64,000 nt of DNA from JAJNPS01 sp031378845 (GTDB lineage: Bacteria > Pseudomonadota > Alphaproteobacteria > Rhodobacterales > Rhodobacteraceae). The notes under the pieces are model-generated. The model saw nothing but the letters and a program-made list of their open reading frames with translations. It had not been told where the DNA came from and searched no databases. Made by a program: the position numbers and the translations under genes. Position 1 is the stretch's first letter. Each line of letters begins with the position of its first letter. This document shows, one piece after another, positions 17,266 to 26,234 of this stretch. The stretch spans positions 62,001 through 126,000 of the forward strand of contig JANNES010000009.1 of NCBI GenBank assembly GCA_031378845.1, in the 5' to 3' direction.

Positions 17266-17948
17266 CAGCCTGCGGTGCCGCCTTGGGGTGCATTTGCGTG
17301 AACCGGGGCGGTGAAGGGGGTCGGCCCGAGGCCTTCGGCGTGGACAAGTCGCTGGGTTGCGGGGCGCGCCTCAAGCGTGCGCGCCATCGCGGCAAGGGCG
17401 GGATAGTCGTCCAGCACGAACCAGGGTAGCTGGCCTTCGGGATAAAGCACCGACCAGCGCATGAGACAGGCCAGATAGGGTGCCAGAACGCCGCCGACGG
17501 CAAAGATGCGCGGCGTTTCTGCCGCCGCCTGATCGACCAAGGTGAAATGCCGCTTGAGCCGCGCCGAAAGCAAGCTGTAATGCCCGGAAATGGCGTCGGC
17601 GGGCACATAGACCAGCGGATAGAAAAGCTGACGCAGATCGGCATGCACCGTGTTCGACACAAAGAACAGCCATTTAAGAAGCGTCTGGCGGGCCGGTTCC
17701 GCCTCGTCGGGGCCAAAGCCATGGCGGTCGGCGAGCCACAACAGGATCGCGCCGGTCTCAAAGAGGATGCCTTGCGGGGTTTCCAGCGCAGGGATCAGGC
17801 CGGTCGGGTTGATGGCCCGGTAGGCATCACTGTCGGCCCGGCGGGCGGCGCTGTCGACGAGGGCGGTCCGGTATGGCAAGCCTGCCTCTTCGAACACCAA
17901 CCGGATGACGAGCGAGGCGTTGTCCGGCGCAAAGTGCAACACATACAT
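17265..17948 (-). CDS. Glutathione S-transferase family protein (paralog)
   Basis: The 227-residue protein is a paralog of its downstream neighbour. It starts MYVLHFAPDNASLVIRLVFEE and keeps GLIPALETPQGILFETGAILLWLADRHGFG. The start at ATG 17948 is supported by AAAGGG upstream and by alignment to the neighbouring paralog; an 18-residue extension is possible but unlikely. First gene of a four-gene operon with overlapping stops and starts (GST-GST-sdaA-transporter). Divergent from rpiA. Confidence 0.88.
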   Translation of the reverse strand: MYVLHFAPDNASLVIRLVFEEAGLPYRTALVDSAARRADSDAYRAINPTGLIPALETPQGILFETGAILLWLADRHGFGPDEAEPARQTLLKWLFFVSNTVHADLRQLFYPLVYVPADAISGHYSLLSARLKRHFTLVDQAAAETPRIFAVGGVLAPYLACLMRWSVLYPEGQLPWFVLDDYPALAAMARTLEARPATQRLVHAEGLGPTPFTAPVHANAPQGGTAG

Positions 17949-18154
17949 GGGCAGGCCCTTTCGTGACGTCGAGCATAGGATGCTTGCACCTTCTAGCCGC
18001 ACCGGTTTGCGACAAGCCAGATGAATTCTGCGCCTACAAGAGCGGTTCGCGAAACATGCGGCAATGTTGCGGCGAAAGGCTCTCGCGCCGCAGCGCGCAA
18101 CTGCCTATAAGCGGGGCCGCGATGGCCCGGAGACTGCCCCGAGGAGATTTCTTG

Positions 18155-18943
18155 ATGTCCGCAGCCCTTTCCCCGATCGACAACGCCAAGCGGGCAGCCG
18201 CCCGCAGATCGGTCGATTTCATCGAGAACGGCATGAAGCTGGGGCTTGGCACCGGGTCAACGGCGGCATGGATGGTGCGCGCCCTGGGTGAGCGCATTCG
18301 CAAAGAGGGATTGCAGGTGACCTGCGTGGCGACGTCTGCGCGCACCGCCGAACTGGCCCGCGAGGTCGGGGTGCCGATCACCACGCTGGATGACGCCAAG
18401 TGGCTCGATCTGACCATTGATGGTGCCGACGAGATCGACCCTTTGCTGAACCTCATCAAGGGTGGTGGGGCGGCGCTTTTGCAGGAAAAGATCGTCGCAA
18501 CCGCCTCAGACCGCATGATCGTCATCGCCGACGACGCCAAGCTTGTGGCGCAGCTGGGCGCGTTTGCGCTGCCGGTGGAGGTCGTGCCGTTTGGCTGGCA
18601 GACCACCAAGGCGCTGATCGAGGAGGCACTGGTCTCGTTGGATGTGCTGAACCGCGATTGTGGCCTGCGCATGAACGGGGACGCCCCTTTGCTGACCGAC
18701 GAACGCAACTACATTGTCGATCTGCGCCTGCAATGGATCGGCAATTCGCGCCAGTTGGCGTTGGTGCTGAACCAGATCCCCGGCGTCGTCGAGAACGGCC
18801 TGTTTCTCGATATCTGCGATACCGCGATCATCGGCCATGCCGATGGGCGGGTTGATGTGCTGAACGCCGAGTTGACCCGATCATCCACGGATGAGGCGGA
18901 GATGTTCGGGGCGCGCAACATCTTTGCCGATCTGGAGGACTGA
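18155..18943 (+). CDS. rpiA: Ribose-5-phosphate isomerase A
   Basis: The 262-residue enzyme interconverts ribose 5-phosphate and ribulose 5-phosphate in the pentose phosphate pathway. Signatures are MKLGLGTGSTAAWMVRALG, LDLTIDGADEIDPLLNLIKGGGAALLQEKIV and the C-terminal DGRVDVLNAE. GAGGAG at 18141-18146 fixes the ATG at 18155, although the frame is open upstream. The gor gene starts four bases after its stop. Confidence 0.97.
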   Translation: MSAALSPIDNAKRAAARRSVDFIENGMKLGLGTGSTAAWMVRALGERIRKEGLQVTCVATSARTAELAREVGVPITTLDDAKWLDLTIDGADEIDPLLNLIKGGGAALLQEKIVATASDRMIVIADDAKLVAQLGAFALPVEVVPFGWQTTKALIEEALVSLDVLNRDCGLRMNGDAPLLTDERNYIVDLRLQWIGNSRQLALVLNQIPGVVENGLFLDICDTAIIGHADGRVDVLNAELTRSSTDEAEMFGARNIFADLED

Positions 18944-18947
18944 GCGC

Positions 18948-20306
18948 ATGGTGTTTGACTGCGATCTGTTCGTGATCGGCGGCGGCTCGGGCGGTGTGCG
19001 TGCCGCGCGTATCGCCTCGGCCGAAGGTGGGGCAACGGTGCATCTGGCCGAGGAAAGCCGCATGGGCGGCACCTGCGTCATTCGCGGCTGCGTGCCGAAA
19101 AAGCTGATGGTGTTTGCCTCTGGCTATGCGGAAATGTTCCGTGATGCGCGTGCTTATGGCTGGGACGCGACGGTGCAAGGCTTTGACTGGCCGCGTTTTC
19201 GTCACGCGCTGGAGGCAGAGCTGACCCGGCTGGAGGCGGCCTACCGTGCCACGCTGGTCGGGGCCGGTGTCATCATCCATGATGCGCGTGCAACCGTCGA
19301 GGACGCCCATACCGTGCGGCTTGCCAGCGGTGAGCGGGTGCGGGCCAAGCATATCTTGATCGCGACTGGCGGGCGGCCTTTCGTGCCCGATTTTGCCGGG
19401 CGGGAACTGGCCATCACGTCGAATGAAATCTTTCACCTGCAGACCCTGCCCAAGCGCGCACTGGTCGTCGGTGGCGGCTATATCGCGTCGGAATTTTCCT
19501 GTATCCTCAACGGGATGGGGGTGCATGTGACGCAGTTTTACCGGGGCGCGCAGATCCTGCGCGGCTTTGACGACGAAGCGCGCGGCCATGTTTCCACGGC
19601 GATGCAGGCAAATGGCATCGCCATCCGTTGCGGCACCGACGTGTTGCGGCTGGAGCGCACAGATCAGGGCATTCGCGCCGTGGCGACGGATGGCTCCGAA
19701 GGGGTGTTCGACGAGGTGCTTTATGCCACCGGGCGCAAGCCGAATGCCGCCGGGATCGGGCTGGAGCCCTTGGGCGTGACGTTTGGCCGCGCCGGGCAGA
19801 TCGTGGTCGATGACTATAGCCAGACCGTGGTGCCGTCGATCTATGCGGTGGGCGATGTGACCGGGCGGATCAATCTGACGCCAGTGGCGATCCGCGAGGG
19901 GCATGCCTTTGCCGATACGGTCTTTCGCGGTATCGCGACCAAGGCCGACCATGAACTGGTGCCGTCGGCCGTCTTTACCCAGCCCGAGATGGGCGCGGTG
20001 GGTCTGACCGAAGAGGCCGCGCGCGCGGAGCAAGAGATCGAGGTCTACTCCGCCACGTTCCGCCCGATGCAGAGCCTCTTTGCGGGACGCTCTGACCGGG
20101 TGTTGATGAAGCTGGTGGTGTCAGTGGCGACGCGGCGGGTTCTGGGGTGTCACATCGTCGGACCGCAGGCGGGCGAGATGATCCAGCTGGCGGCGATTGC
20201 GGTCAAGATGGGCGCAACCAAGGAGGATTTCGACCGCACCGTTGCAGTTCATCCGACAATGTCGGAAGAACTTGTCACTTTGCGGCGCCCGATGCGTCGA
20301 AGCTGA
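18948..20306 (+). CDS. gor: Glutathione-disulfide reductase
   Basis: The 452-residue flavoprotein reduces GSSG with NADPH. FAD-binding GGGSGGVRAARIA, the redox disulfide in GGTCVIRGCVPKKLM (Cys43 and Cys48), the NADPH-binding VVGGGYIASEFS, the FAD motif YAVGDVTGRINLTPVAIREG and the C-terminal catalytic VAVHPTMSEELV are all present. It directly follows rpiA, so NADPH-producing and NADPH-using functions sit in one operon. ATG 18948 fits the family N-terminus. Confidence 0.95.
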   Translation: MVFDCDLFVIGGGSGGVRAARIASAEGGATVHLAEESRMGGTCVIRGCVPKKLMVFASGYAEMFRDARAYGWDATVQGFDWPRFRHALEAELTRLEAAYRATLVGAGVIIHDARATVEDAHTVRLASGERVRAKHILIATGGRPFVPDFAGRELAITSNEIFHLQTLPKRALVVGGGYIASEFSCILNGMGVHVTQFYRGAQILRGFDDEARGHVSTAMQANGIAIRCGTDVLRLERTDQGIRAVATDGSEGVFDEVLYATGRKPNAAGIGLEPLGVTFGRAGQIVVDDYSQTVVPSIYAVGDVTGRINLTPVAIREGHAFADTVFRGIATKADHELVPSAVFTQPEMGAVGLTEEAARAEQEIEVYSATFRPMQSLFAGRSDRVLMKLVVSVATRRVLGCHIVGPQAGEMIQLAAIAVKMGATKEDFDRTVAVHPTMSEELVTLRRPMRRS

Positions 20307-20377
20307 GCGGAGATTGCTTGATTTTCTGTCCAGAGTAACCAGTTAAGAAGGCAACTGAACGTGAGAAAGGTCTATTG

Positions 20378-21580
20378 ATGTCGGATAACGGCGGTCCCTG
20401 GGGTGGCGGGGGCAAAGGTGAGGATCGTGGCACGGGTCAGCGGCCCGGCGATGGTGGGCGCAATGGCGACAACCGTCGTCCAGGAGGGCCACGCAGGCCC
20501 GGCGAAGGCCCGCAGATCCCCGAGATCGACGAGCTGATGCGCAAGGGTCAGGAACAATTGCGCGTGCTGATGGGCGGGCGTGGCCGTACTGGCGGGCCGG
20601 GTGGCGGCGAGGGTGGGGGTCCGACGGGCCCGATCTTTTCGCGCCAGGGGCTGTTGTTTGCGGGGCTTGCCGCAGTCGCACTCTGGGGCTTCATGTCGTT
20701 CTACACGGTGCGTCCCGAAGAGCGTTCGGTGGAGTTGTTTCTCGGCGAAAGCTCTGGCATCGGCGGCCCCGGTCTGAACTTCGCGCCGTGGCCCATTGTG
20801 ACCTATGAAAAGGTCCAGGTGACGGGCGAGCGGATGACGGAGATCGGTCAGGCGGATGCGGGCGATGATTCCGGCCTGATGCTGACGCGCGACCAGAACA
20901 TCGTCGATATCGGCTTTCAGGTCGTCTGGAACATCGCCGATCCCGAAAAGTATTTGTTCAACCTGCAAGACCCCGAAGGCACGATCCGCGCTGTCGCCGA
21001 AAGTGCGATGCGCGACATCATCGCGCGGTCGGAACTGTCGCCCATCCTCAACCGGGACCGGGGCGTGATCGCAACCGACCTGCAGGCGGCGGTCCAAGGC
21101 ACGCTTGAAAGCTATAACGGCGGCATCACGGTGATCCGGGTCAACTTGCAGCGCGCGCAGCCGCCGCGCGAGGTGATCGACAGTTTCCGCGAAGTGCAGG
21201 CCGCCCAGCAAGAACGCGACCGGCTGGAAAAAGAGGCCGATGCCTATGCCAACCGGGTTACGGCGGGCGCACGCGGCGAGGCGGCAAGACTGCTGGAAGA
21301 TGCCGAGGCGTATCGTGCACAGGCCGTAAACTCTGCCTCGGGTGAGGCAAGCCGGTTCCTGTCGGTTTATGACGAATACATCAAGGCGCCCGAAGTGACC
21401 CGGCGGCGTCTTTACATGGAAACGATGGAGCGTGTCTTGGGTGGTATGAACAAAGTCATCCTTGATGGCGTCGCGGGCGGTGAAGCAGGTCAGGGTGTCG
21501 TGCCGTTCTTGCCGTTGAACGAACTTAACCGGATGACCACACCGCAAGCCGGTGCTGCCACGACCGGAGGAACCAATTGA
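20378..21580 (+). CDS. hflK: FtsH protease regulator HflK
   Basis: The 400-residue protein has a Gly/Arg-rich cytoplasmic N-terminus, one membrane helix near residues 88-105 (GLLFAGLAAVALWGFMSFY), then an SPFH/band-7 domain (SVELFLGESSGIGGPGLNF onward) and a long Glu/Ala-rich helix with DRLEKEADAYANRV. With HflC it forms the periplasmic-facing complex around FtsH. TTG precedes the ATG; I chose ATG 20378, with GAGAAAGG upstream. Its stop overlaps the hflC start. Confidence 0.96.
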   Translation: MSDNGGPWGGGGKGEDRGTGQRPGDGGRNGDNRRPGGPRRPGEGPQIPEIDELMRKGQEQLRVLMGGRGRTGGPGGGEGGGPTGPIFSRQGLLFAGLAAVALWGFMSFYTVRPEERSVELFLGESSGIGGPGLNFAPWPIVTYEKVQVTGERMTEIGQADAGDDSGLMLTRDQNIVDIGFQVVWNIADPEKYLFNLQDPEGTIRAVAESAMRDIIARSELSPILNRDRGVIATDLQAAVQGTLESYNGGITVIRVNLQRAQPPREVIDSFREVQAAQQERDRLEKEADAYANRVTAGARGEAARLLEDAEAYRAQAVNSASGEASRFLSVYDEYIKAPEVTRRRLYMETMERVLGGMNKVILDGVAGGEAGQGVVPFLPLNELNRMTTPQAGAATTGGTN

Positions 21581-22473
21581 TGCGCGCGATTTATGTCATT
21601 CCGGTTCTGGTGCTGCTGATCGGCAGCATCCTGTCATCGCTGTTTATTGTCGACGAACGCAAGCGCGCACTGGTCTTGCAATTCGGTGCGGTCAAGCAAG
21701 TGAAAACCGATCCGGGTCTGGGGTTCAAAATCCCCTTCATCCAGGAAGTGGTTTACTATGAGGACCGGATTCTGGGCCTGCCGACAGCCCCGGTCGAGGT
21801 CACCATGCTGGACGATCGCCGTCTGGTGGTTGATGCCTTTGCGCGTTGGCGGATCGTCGATCTGGTCGCCTTTCGCGAAGCCGTTGGCGTCGGTGGCGAA
21901 GAAACCGCCTTGCGCCGTCTGGAGGGGATCGTGAACCCCGCGATCCAGGAGGTACTGGGTTCGGTAAACTCGGCGCGCGTCTTGTCCGAAGACCGGACAG
22001 GCCTGATGAACCAGATCCGCGATATTGCCCGCAGGCAGGCGCTGGCGTTGGGGATCGACGTCATCGACGTGCGGCTGACGCGGACCGATCTGCCGGAACA
22101 GAACCTTTCGGCGACATTTGCGCGGATGCGGGCAGAACGTGAACGCGAAGCGGCCGATGAGATCGCCCGTGGCGGCGAGGCGGCACAGCGTGTGCGGGCA
22201 TCCGCCGACCGGACCGTGGTCGAACTGACCTCGGATGCGCGGCGTCAGGCCGAAGTGGCGCGCGGTGAAGCAGATGCCGAGCGCAACAAGATCTTTGCCG
22301 AAGCGTTTGGTCGTGACCCGGAATTCTTTGCCTTCACGCGGTCGATGACGGCCTATGAACGCGCGTTGCAACCGGGCAATTCCTCGATCGTGATGCAGCC
22401 TGACAGCACGTTCTTTGAATATCTGCGGTCGGACGCGGTGCCCGAGGCAGACCCCGTCGCTCCGTCGCCCTGA
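21580..22473 (+). CDS. hflC: FtsH protease regulator HflC
   Basis: The 297-residue partner of HflK has an N-terminal anchor (YVIPVLVLLIGSILSSLFIV), the SPFH domain (DERKRALVLQFGAVKQV) and the helical segment with AEREREAADEIARGGEAAQRVRA. GGAGG before the ATG at 21580 lies inside the end of hflK (TGATG overlap), showing translational coupling. The next gene, DUF2065, follows within 11 bases, the usual alphaproteobacterial order. Confidence 0.96.
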   Translation: MRAIYVIPVLVLLIGSILSSLFIVDERKRALVLQFGAVKQVKTDPGLGFKIPFIQEVVYYEDRILGLPTAPVEVTMLDDRRLVVDAFARWRIVDLVAFREAVGVGGEETALRRLEGIVNPAIQEVLGSVNSARVLSEDRTGLMNQIRDIARRQALALGIDVIDVRLTRTDLPEQNLSATFARMRAEREREAADEIARGGEAAQRVRASADRTVVELTSDARRQAEVARGEADAERNKIFAEAFGRDPEFFAFTRSMTAYERALQPGNSSIVMQPDSTFFEYLRSDAVPEADPVAPSP

Positions 22474-22483
22474 GGCGGACCCG

Positions 22484-22678
22484 GTGGGGATCGTCTTTTG
22501 GGCCATTGGTCTGGTGTTGATTGTAGAGGGGCTGGTGCTTGCGCTGGCCCCTTTGCGCATCGAGGACGCGTTGCGCATGCTGGCAAAACTGGATCGTGAT
22601 CAAAAGCGGGTGATCGGGCTGATTGCCGCAGGGTTAGGTGTGGCGCTGATCTGGCTGGCGCGGCTGGTTGGCGGATAA
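22484..22678 (+). CDS. DUF2065 small membrane protein
   Basis: The 64-residue protein starting at GTG 22484 has two helices and the DUF2065 pattern FWAIGLVLIVEGLVLALAPLRIEDALRML...VIGLIAAGLGVALIWLARLV (segments quoted in part). The frame is open upstream within hflC, but GAGG at 22472-22475 and the family start support this GTG. It belongs to the hflK-hflC operon. Role unknown. Confidence 0.85.
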   Translation: MGIVFWAIGLVLIVEGLVLALAPLRIEDALRMLAKLDRDQKRVIGLIAAGLGVALIWLARLVGG

Positions 22679-22739
22679 AGGCCGATGGCTGTCGTGCACG
22701 CGCGCCGATCACGAGGCATTGAGAAATTGTAATAGCATT

Positions 22740-22767
22740 TTGCATTGCAGTTTTATGCGCCTATCTG
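22740..22767 (+). promoter_or_regulatory. Candidate promoter before degP
   Basis: TTGCAT (22740-22745), a 16-base spacer and TATCTG (22762-22767) lie in an A/T-rich patch about 80 bases before degP. The match is partial. A cell-envelope stress sigma factor site is equally possible and cannot be judged by eye. Confidence 0.3.
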
Positions 22768-22845
22768 ATGATGCATCTGTGATCGCCACCTGACGGGAGG
22801 TTCCCCGACCAGCGTCAAGCGATCGACAAGAAAGAGGAGTTTGGA

Positions 22846-24342
22846 GTGCTTATGCAGGTTTTCGATCAAACCCGCCGCGCCCGCGTCGTCGTCCCCCAGA
22901 TGCAACGTCCCGTGCCGCGCGTGTTCATGGCTTTGACGTTGGGGCTTGGTCTGGCTTTGGGTCAAGCGACGGGCGCCTTCGCGCGCGGCGCACCTGAAAG
23001 CTTTGCCGATCTGGCCGAACAGATCAGCCCGTCGGTTGTCAATATCACGACCTCGGCAATGGTCGCAGGCCCGACCGAAGGCGTGCCCGGCGTGCCGCCC
23101 GGATCGCCGTTTGAGGATTTCTTCAAGGACTTCATGGACCGCAACGGCCAGACCCCGCAAGACAATGCGCCGCAACGGTCCGAGGCCTTGGGTTCGGGCT
23201 TTGTGATCAGTGCGGACGGCTACATCGTCACGAACAACCACGTGATCGAAGGCGCCGATTCCATCGAGATCGAGTTCTTTTCCGGCAAGCGGCTTGATGC
23301 CAAGCTGATCGGCACCGATCCCAAGACCGACATCGCGCTTTTGAAAGTTGAAAGCGAGACGCCGCTGCCGTTCGTGCAGTTCGGCGACAGTGATGTGATG
23401 CGTGTCGGCGACTGGGTTGTGGCGATGGGCAACCCGCTGGGTCAGGGCTTTTCGGTTTCGGCCGGTATCGTGTCGGCCCGCAATCGTGAGCTGAGCGGAA
23501 CCTATGACGACTACATCCAGACCGATGCCGCGATCAACCGGGGCAACTCGGGCGGGCCATTGTTCAACATGGACGGCAAGGTCATCGGGGTGAACACCGC
23601 GATCCTGTCACCAAATGGCGGCTCTATCGGGATCGGCTTTTCGATGGCGTCGAACGTGGTGACCAAGGTCGTGGATCAGCTGCAGGAGTTTGGCGAGACG
23701 CGGCGCGGCTGGCTCGGAGTGCGCATTCAGGATGTGACGCCCGACGTGGCCGAGGCGATGGGCCTCACCGAAGCCAAGGGCGCGCTGATCACGGACGTGC
23801 CCGACGGCCCGGCCAAGGATAGCGGGTTGCTTGCCGGCGATGTCATCCTCAGCTTTGATGGGGTGGCCGTGGACGATGTGCGCGACCTGACCCGCAACGT
23901 GGCCGATGCGCCGGTTGGCAAGGCAGTGCCGGTCTTGGTGATGCGCGACGGCAAGAACGAGACGTTGCAGGTCACGCTTGGCCGCCGCGAGGATGCCGAG
24001 GCAGAGCCGACCCCGGCGGTTGCCGATGCGCCAAAGGATCCCGCAACCGGCGAGGTTCTGGGCATGACGCTCAGTCTGTTGAACGACGAGATCATCGGAA
24101 CGCTTGGTCTGCCGGTCGGGAGCGAAGGCCTGATCGTGATGCAGGTTGATCCTGCATCGGAGGCCTATGCCAAGGGTCTGCGTGATGGCGATCTCATCAC
24201 CGAGGCAGGTCAGCGGCAGGTTCTGACGATCAAGGACCTTGAAGACCGCGTGACCGAGGCTAAGGATGCCGGGCGCAAGTCACTGCTCTTGTTGGTGCGG
24301 CGCGGGGGTGATCCGCGGTTTGTGGCGCTGTCGGTCGAATAG
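22846..24342 (+). CDS. degP: DegP/DegQ-type periplasmic serine protease
   Basis: The 498-residue protein degrades or holds misfolded periplasmic proteins. It has an N-terminal export helix (about residues 25-47, ending AFARG), a trypsin-like domain with His132 (TNNHVIEG), Asp162 (TDIALLKV) and Ser235 (NRGNSGGPLF), and two PDZ domains (about 270-365 and 400-495). A variable Phe/Pro-rich LA-type loop sits near residues 80-110. Start may be GTG 22846 (AGGAG six bases upstream) or ATG 22852 (GGAG five bases upstream); they differ by two residues. It follows hflKC, a proteostasis cluster. Confidence 0.95.
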   Translation: MLMQVFDQTRRARVVVPQMQRPVPRVFMALTLGLGLALGQATGAFARGAPESFADLAEQISPSVVNITTSAMVAGPTEGVPGVPPGSPFEDFFKDFMDRNGQTPQDNAPQRSEALGSGFVISADGYIVTNNHVIEGADSIEIEFFSGKRLDAKLIGTDPKTDIALLKVESETPLPFVQFGDSDVMRVGDWVVAMGNPLGQGFSVSAGIVSARNRELSGTYDDYIQTDAAINRGNSGGPLFNMDGKVIGVNTAILSPNGGSIGIGFSMASNVVTKVVDQLQEFGETRRGWLGVRIQDVTPDVAEAMGLTEAKGALITDVPDGPAKDSGLLAGDVILSFDGVAVDDVRDLTRNVADAPVGKAVPVLVMRDGKNETLQVTLGRREDAEAEPTPAVADAPKDPATGEVLGMTLSLLNDEIIGTLGLPVGSEGLIVMQVDPASEAYAKGLRDGDLITEAGQRQVLTIKDLEDRVTEAKDAGRKSLLLLVRRGGDPRFVALSVE

Positions 24343-24367
24343 GCGCCTTGCGACAGAACGGGTAAGA

Positions 24368-24389
24368 GGGGGGCTTTGGCCCCCCTTTT
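24368..24389 (+). terminator. Rho-independent terminator after degP
   Basis: GGGGGGC (24368-24374) pairs with GCCCCCC (24379-24385) across a TTTG loop and is followed by TTTT. It lies 25 bases after the degP stop and just before the convergent lipoprotein gene. Confidence 0.85.
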
Positions 24390-24400
24390 CATTTGCCGCC

Positions 24401-24943
24401 TCACAGCGCGTCGCGCGAGACTTCGATCAGGCCAAGCTCGCGCGCGGCAGCCAGAGACAGGATTTCGCTGTCCAATCCGCGTTCGGCCTGAAACCGCCGC
24501 AGGCCGGTGCGGGTGGCGTCGTCCATCTCGCCGCTAAGCTCTCGCAAATAATACCCACGCGCCTTGAGCGCGCGCTGCAGGCTGGCCAGAAACGCTGCGT
24601 CCATCACCGCAGCGCAGGGCGTCTGGAACCAGACGACTTCGCGGTCTTGCACCATGCGCTGGTCGATCTTGGTCGAAAAGATCGCGGCTTGGGTGATATT
24701 GCCGCTGTCGTCGCGCTGCTCGGGGGTCACAAGGATTTGTTCGGTGACCGTCTCGATCACGGCGGGTGTCAGATCTTGGGCCCAGCAGGCATCAGACAGC
24801 CCCGCAGGGGGCGTGTCGCCGTAGCGGCGCACAAGTTCGGCCGAGAAATCACCGCGACTTGTCGCCTCGGGGGCCGAGAAGGTGCAGGCGGCAAGCAAGA
24901 GCGCTGGCGCCAAGCCTTGGACAAAGAAACGATTTCGCGTCAT
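24401..24943 (-). CDS. Lipoprotein with peptidoglycan-binding-like C-terminus
   Basis: The 180-residue protein has a lipoprotein signal (APALLLAACTF, lipidated Cys20). Its C-terminal ~60 residues read FLASLQRALKARGYYLRELSGEMDDATRTGLRRFQAERG (in parts), the pattern of a PG_binding_1 domain. The middle region has paired cysteines (DACWAQ, TPCAAV) that could form a disulfide. Likely an envelope protein; exact role unknown. Convergent with degP, sharing the terminator region. Confidence 0.8.
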   Translation of the reverse strand: MTRNRFFVQGLAPALLLAACTFSAPEATSRGDFSAELVRRYGDTPPAGLSDACWAQDLTPAVIETVTEQILVTPEQRDDSGNITQAAIFSTKIDQRMVQDREVVWFQTPCAAVMDAAFLASLQRALKARGYYLRELSGEMDDATRTGLRRFQAERGLDSEILSLAAARELGLIEVSRDAL

Positions 24944-25188
24944 AGACTGCCTGATCTGCTTGCCCCGGGGTAGGTCCCCGGCGGAATTTGCGCAACCCTA
25001 CCGGGAAATGCGCCGGTGCGAAAGGGTGCAGCCTCGAACCGGTTCGCGGTGCGGTGTTTTAGCAAGACGTCTCGGGCGCGGGCAGGAACCCTCGAACTTG
25101 CCCGAGATCGGGCGGTGGCGCCTCTGGCAAATCCAACCAGTTTCGCCTATGTCCAGCCGATGGGCGGCAAAAACGGGATCCGGCACTG

Positions 25189-25512
25189 ATGGCAAAGATC
25201 ACTTACGTAGAATTCGGCGGCAAAGAGCATGTGATCGAGGTCGCCAATGGTCTGACCGTCATGGAAGGCGCGCGCGACAACGGCATTCGCGGCATCGAGG
25301 CCGATTGCGGTGGCGCCTGCGCCTGTTCGACTTGCCATGTCTATGTGGACGAGGCCTGGGTCGGCAAACTGCCGAAGAAAGACGCGATGGAAGAGGACAT
25401 GCTGGATTTCGCATGGAACCCGGATCCGGTCCGGTCGCGCCTGACGTGTCAGCTGAAGGTCAGTGACGCGCTGGAAGGGTTGCGCGTGCAGATGCCTGAA
25501 AAGCAGATCTGA
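25189..25512 (+). CDS. 2Fe-2S ferredoxin, adrenodoxin type
   Basis: The 107-residue protein holds one [2Fe-2S] cluster through Cys40, Cys46, Cys49 and Cys87 (DCGGACACSTCH and LTCQLK). Motif spacing C-x5-C-x2-C and the segment DEDML-like EEDMLDFAW are typical of vertebrate-type/FdxB electron carriers serving P450s or Fe-S assembly. Its stop overlaps the start of the next gene (TGATG), so the pair is coupled, though their functions look unrelated. Confidence 0.95.
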   Translation: MAKITYVEFGGKEHVIEVANGLTVMEGARDNGIRGIEADCGGACACSTCHVYVDEAWVGKLPKKDAMEEDMLDFAWNPDPVRSRLTCQLKVSDALEGLRVQMPEKQI

Positions 25513-26234
25513 TGCGCGTCTGGGTGACGGCGCTGGCGGTTGCTCTGGCGCCACCCGTTGACGCAAAGACGCCGTTGCCTTTGCCCGCGATCGTTGCGGC
25601 GGAGCTGATCCTGCCCACTGACCGCTATGACCATGCGGTCCTTGGTGATGCGACTGAATGGGGCGGGATACGCCTGACAGTAGACACCTGCCCGCTCTGT
25701 GCTGATCGCCGTTTGCAGACGCTGGACGTGACGTTGCGGCGCACCCGCGTCTTTGAGGACGTCCAAGCCCGTGTCGTCGATGTAAACGGTGACGGCCTTG
25801 CAGAAGTGGTCGTGGTAGAAACCGATCTGCAGCGCGGGGCGTCGCTTGCGATCTATGATGGCTATGGTCGCAGGCTGGCCGCCACCCCCTTCATCGGGCA
25901 ACGCCATCGCTGGCTGGCCCCGGCAGGCGTGGGCGACTTTGATGGCGATGGGCGGATCGAGATTGCCTATGTTGACCGCCCGCACTTGTTGCGCGAATTG
26001 GTCTTTGTACGACTGCAGGGCAAGACCCTTCGCGAAATCGGGCGCATCGCGGGCCTGACCAACCACCAGATCGGCGACGATTTCATCACCGGGGGCGTGC
26101 GGAACTGCGGGCAGGGGGATGACCTGGTGTTGGCCTCGGGCGACTGGTCCAAGGCAATGATCGTGACCATCGCAGGTGCGCGCGAAGCAGGGCCAGTGGA
26201 CCGCATCTCCGACCTTTTGGCCTGTAACGACTAG
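25512..26234 (+). CDS. Exported FG-GAP/VCBS-repeat protein
   Basis: The 240-residue protein has a short signal peptide (MRVWVTALAVALAPPVDAKT). It then shows two calcium-binding-like beta-propeller repeats, VVDVNGDGLAEVVVVETDL and GVGDFDGDGRIEIAYVDRP, each with the DxNGDG or DxDGDG loop. A Cys pair (DTCPLC) lies in the N-terminal third. It is probably periplasmic or secreted; rhodobacterial homologs are annotated only as hypothetical or VCBS proteins. Its 3' end overlaps the convergent kpsC by four bases. Confidence 0.8.
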   Translation: MRVWVTALAVALAPPVDAKTPLPLPAIVAAELILPTDRYDHAVLGDATEWGGIRLTVDTCPLCADRRLQTLDVTLRRTRVFEDVQARVVDVNGDGLAEVVVVETDLQRGASLAIYDGYGRRLAATPFIGQRHRWLAPAGVGDFDGDGRIEIAYVDRPHLLRELVFVRLQGKTLREIGRIAGLTNHQIGDDFITGGVRNCGQGDDLVLASGDWSKAMIVTIAGAREAGPVDRISDLLACND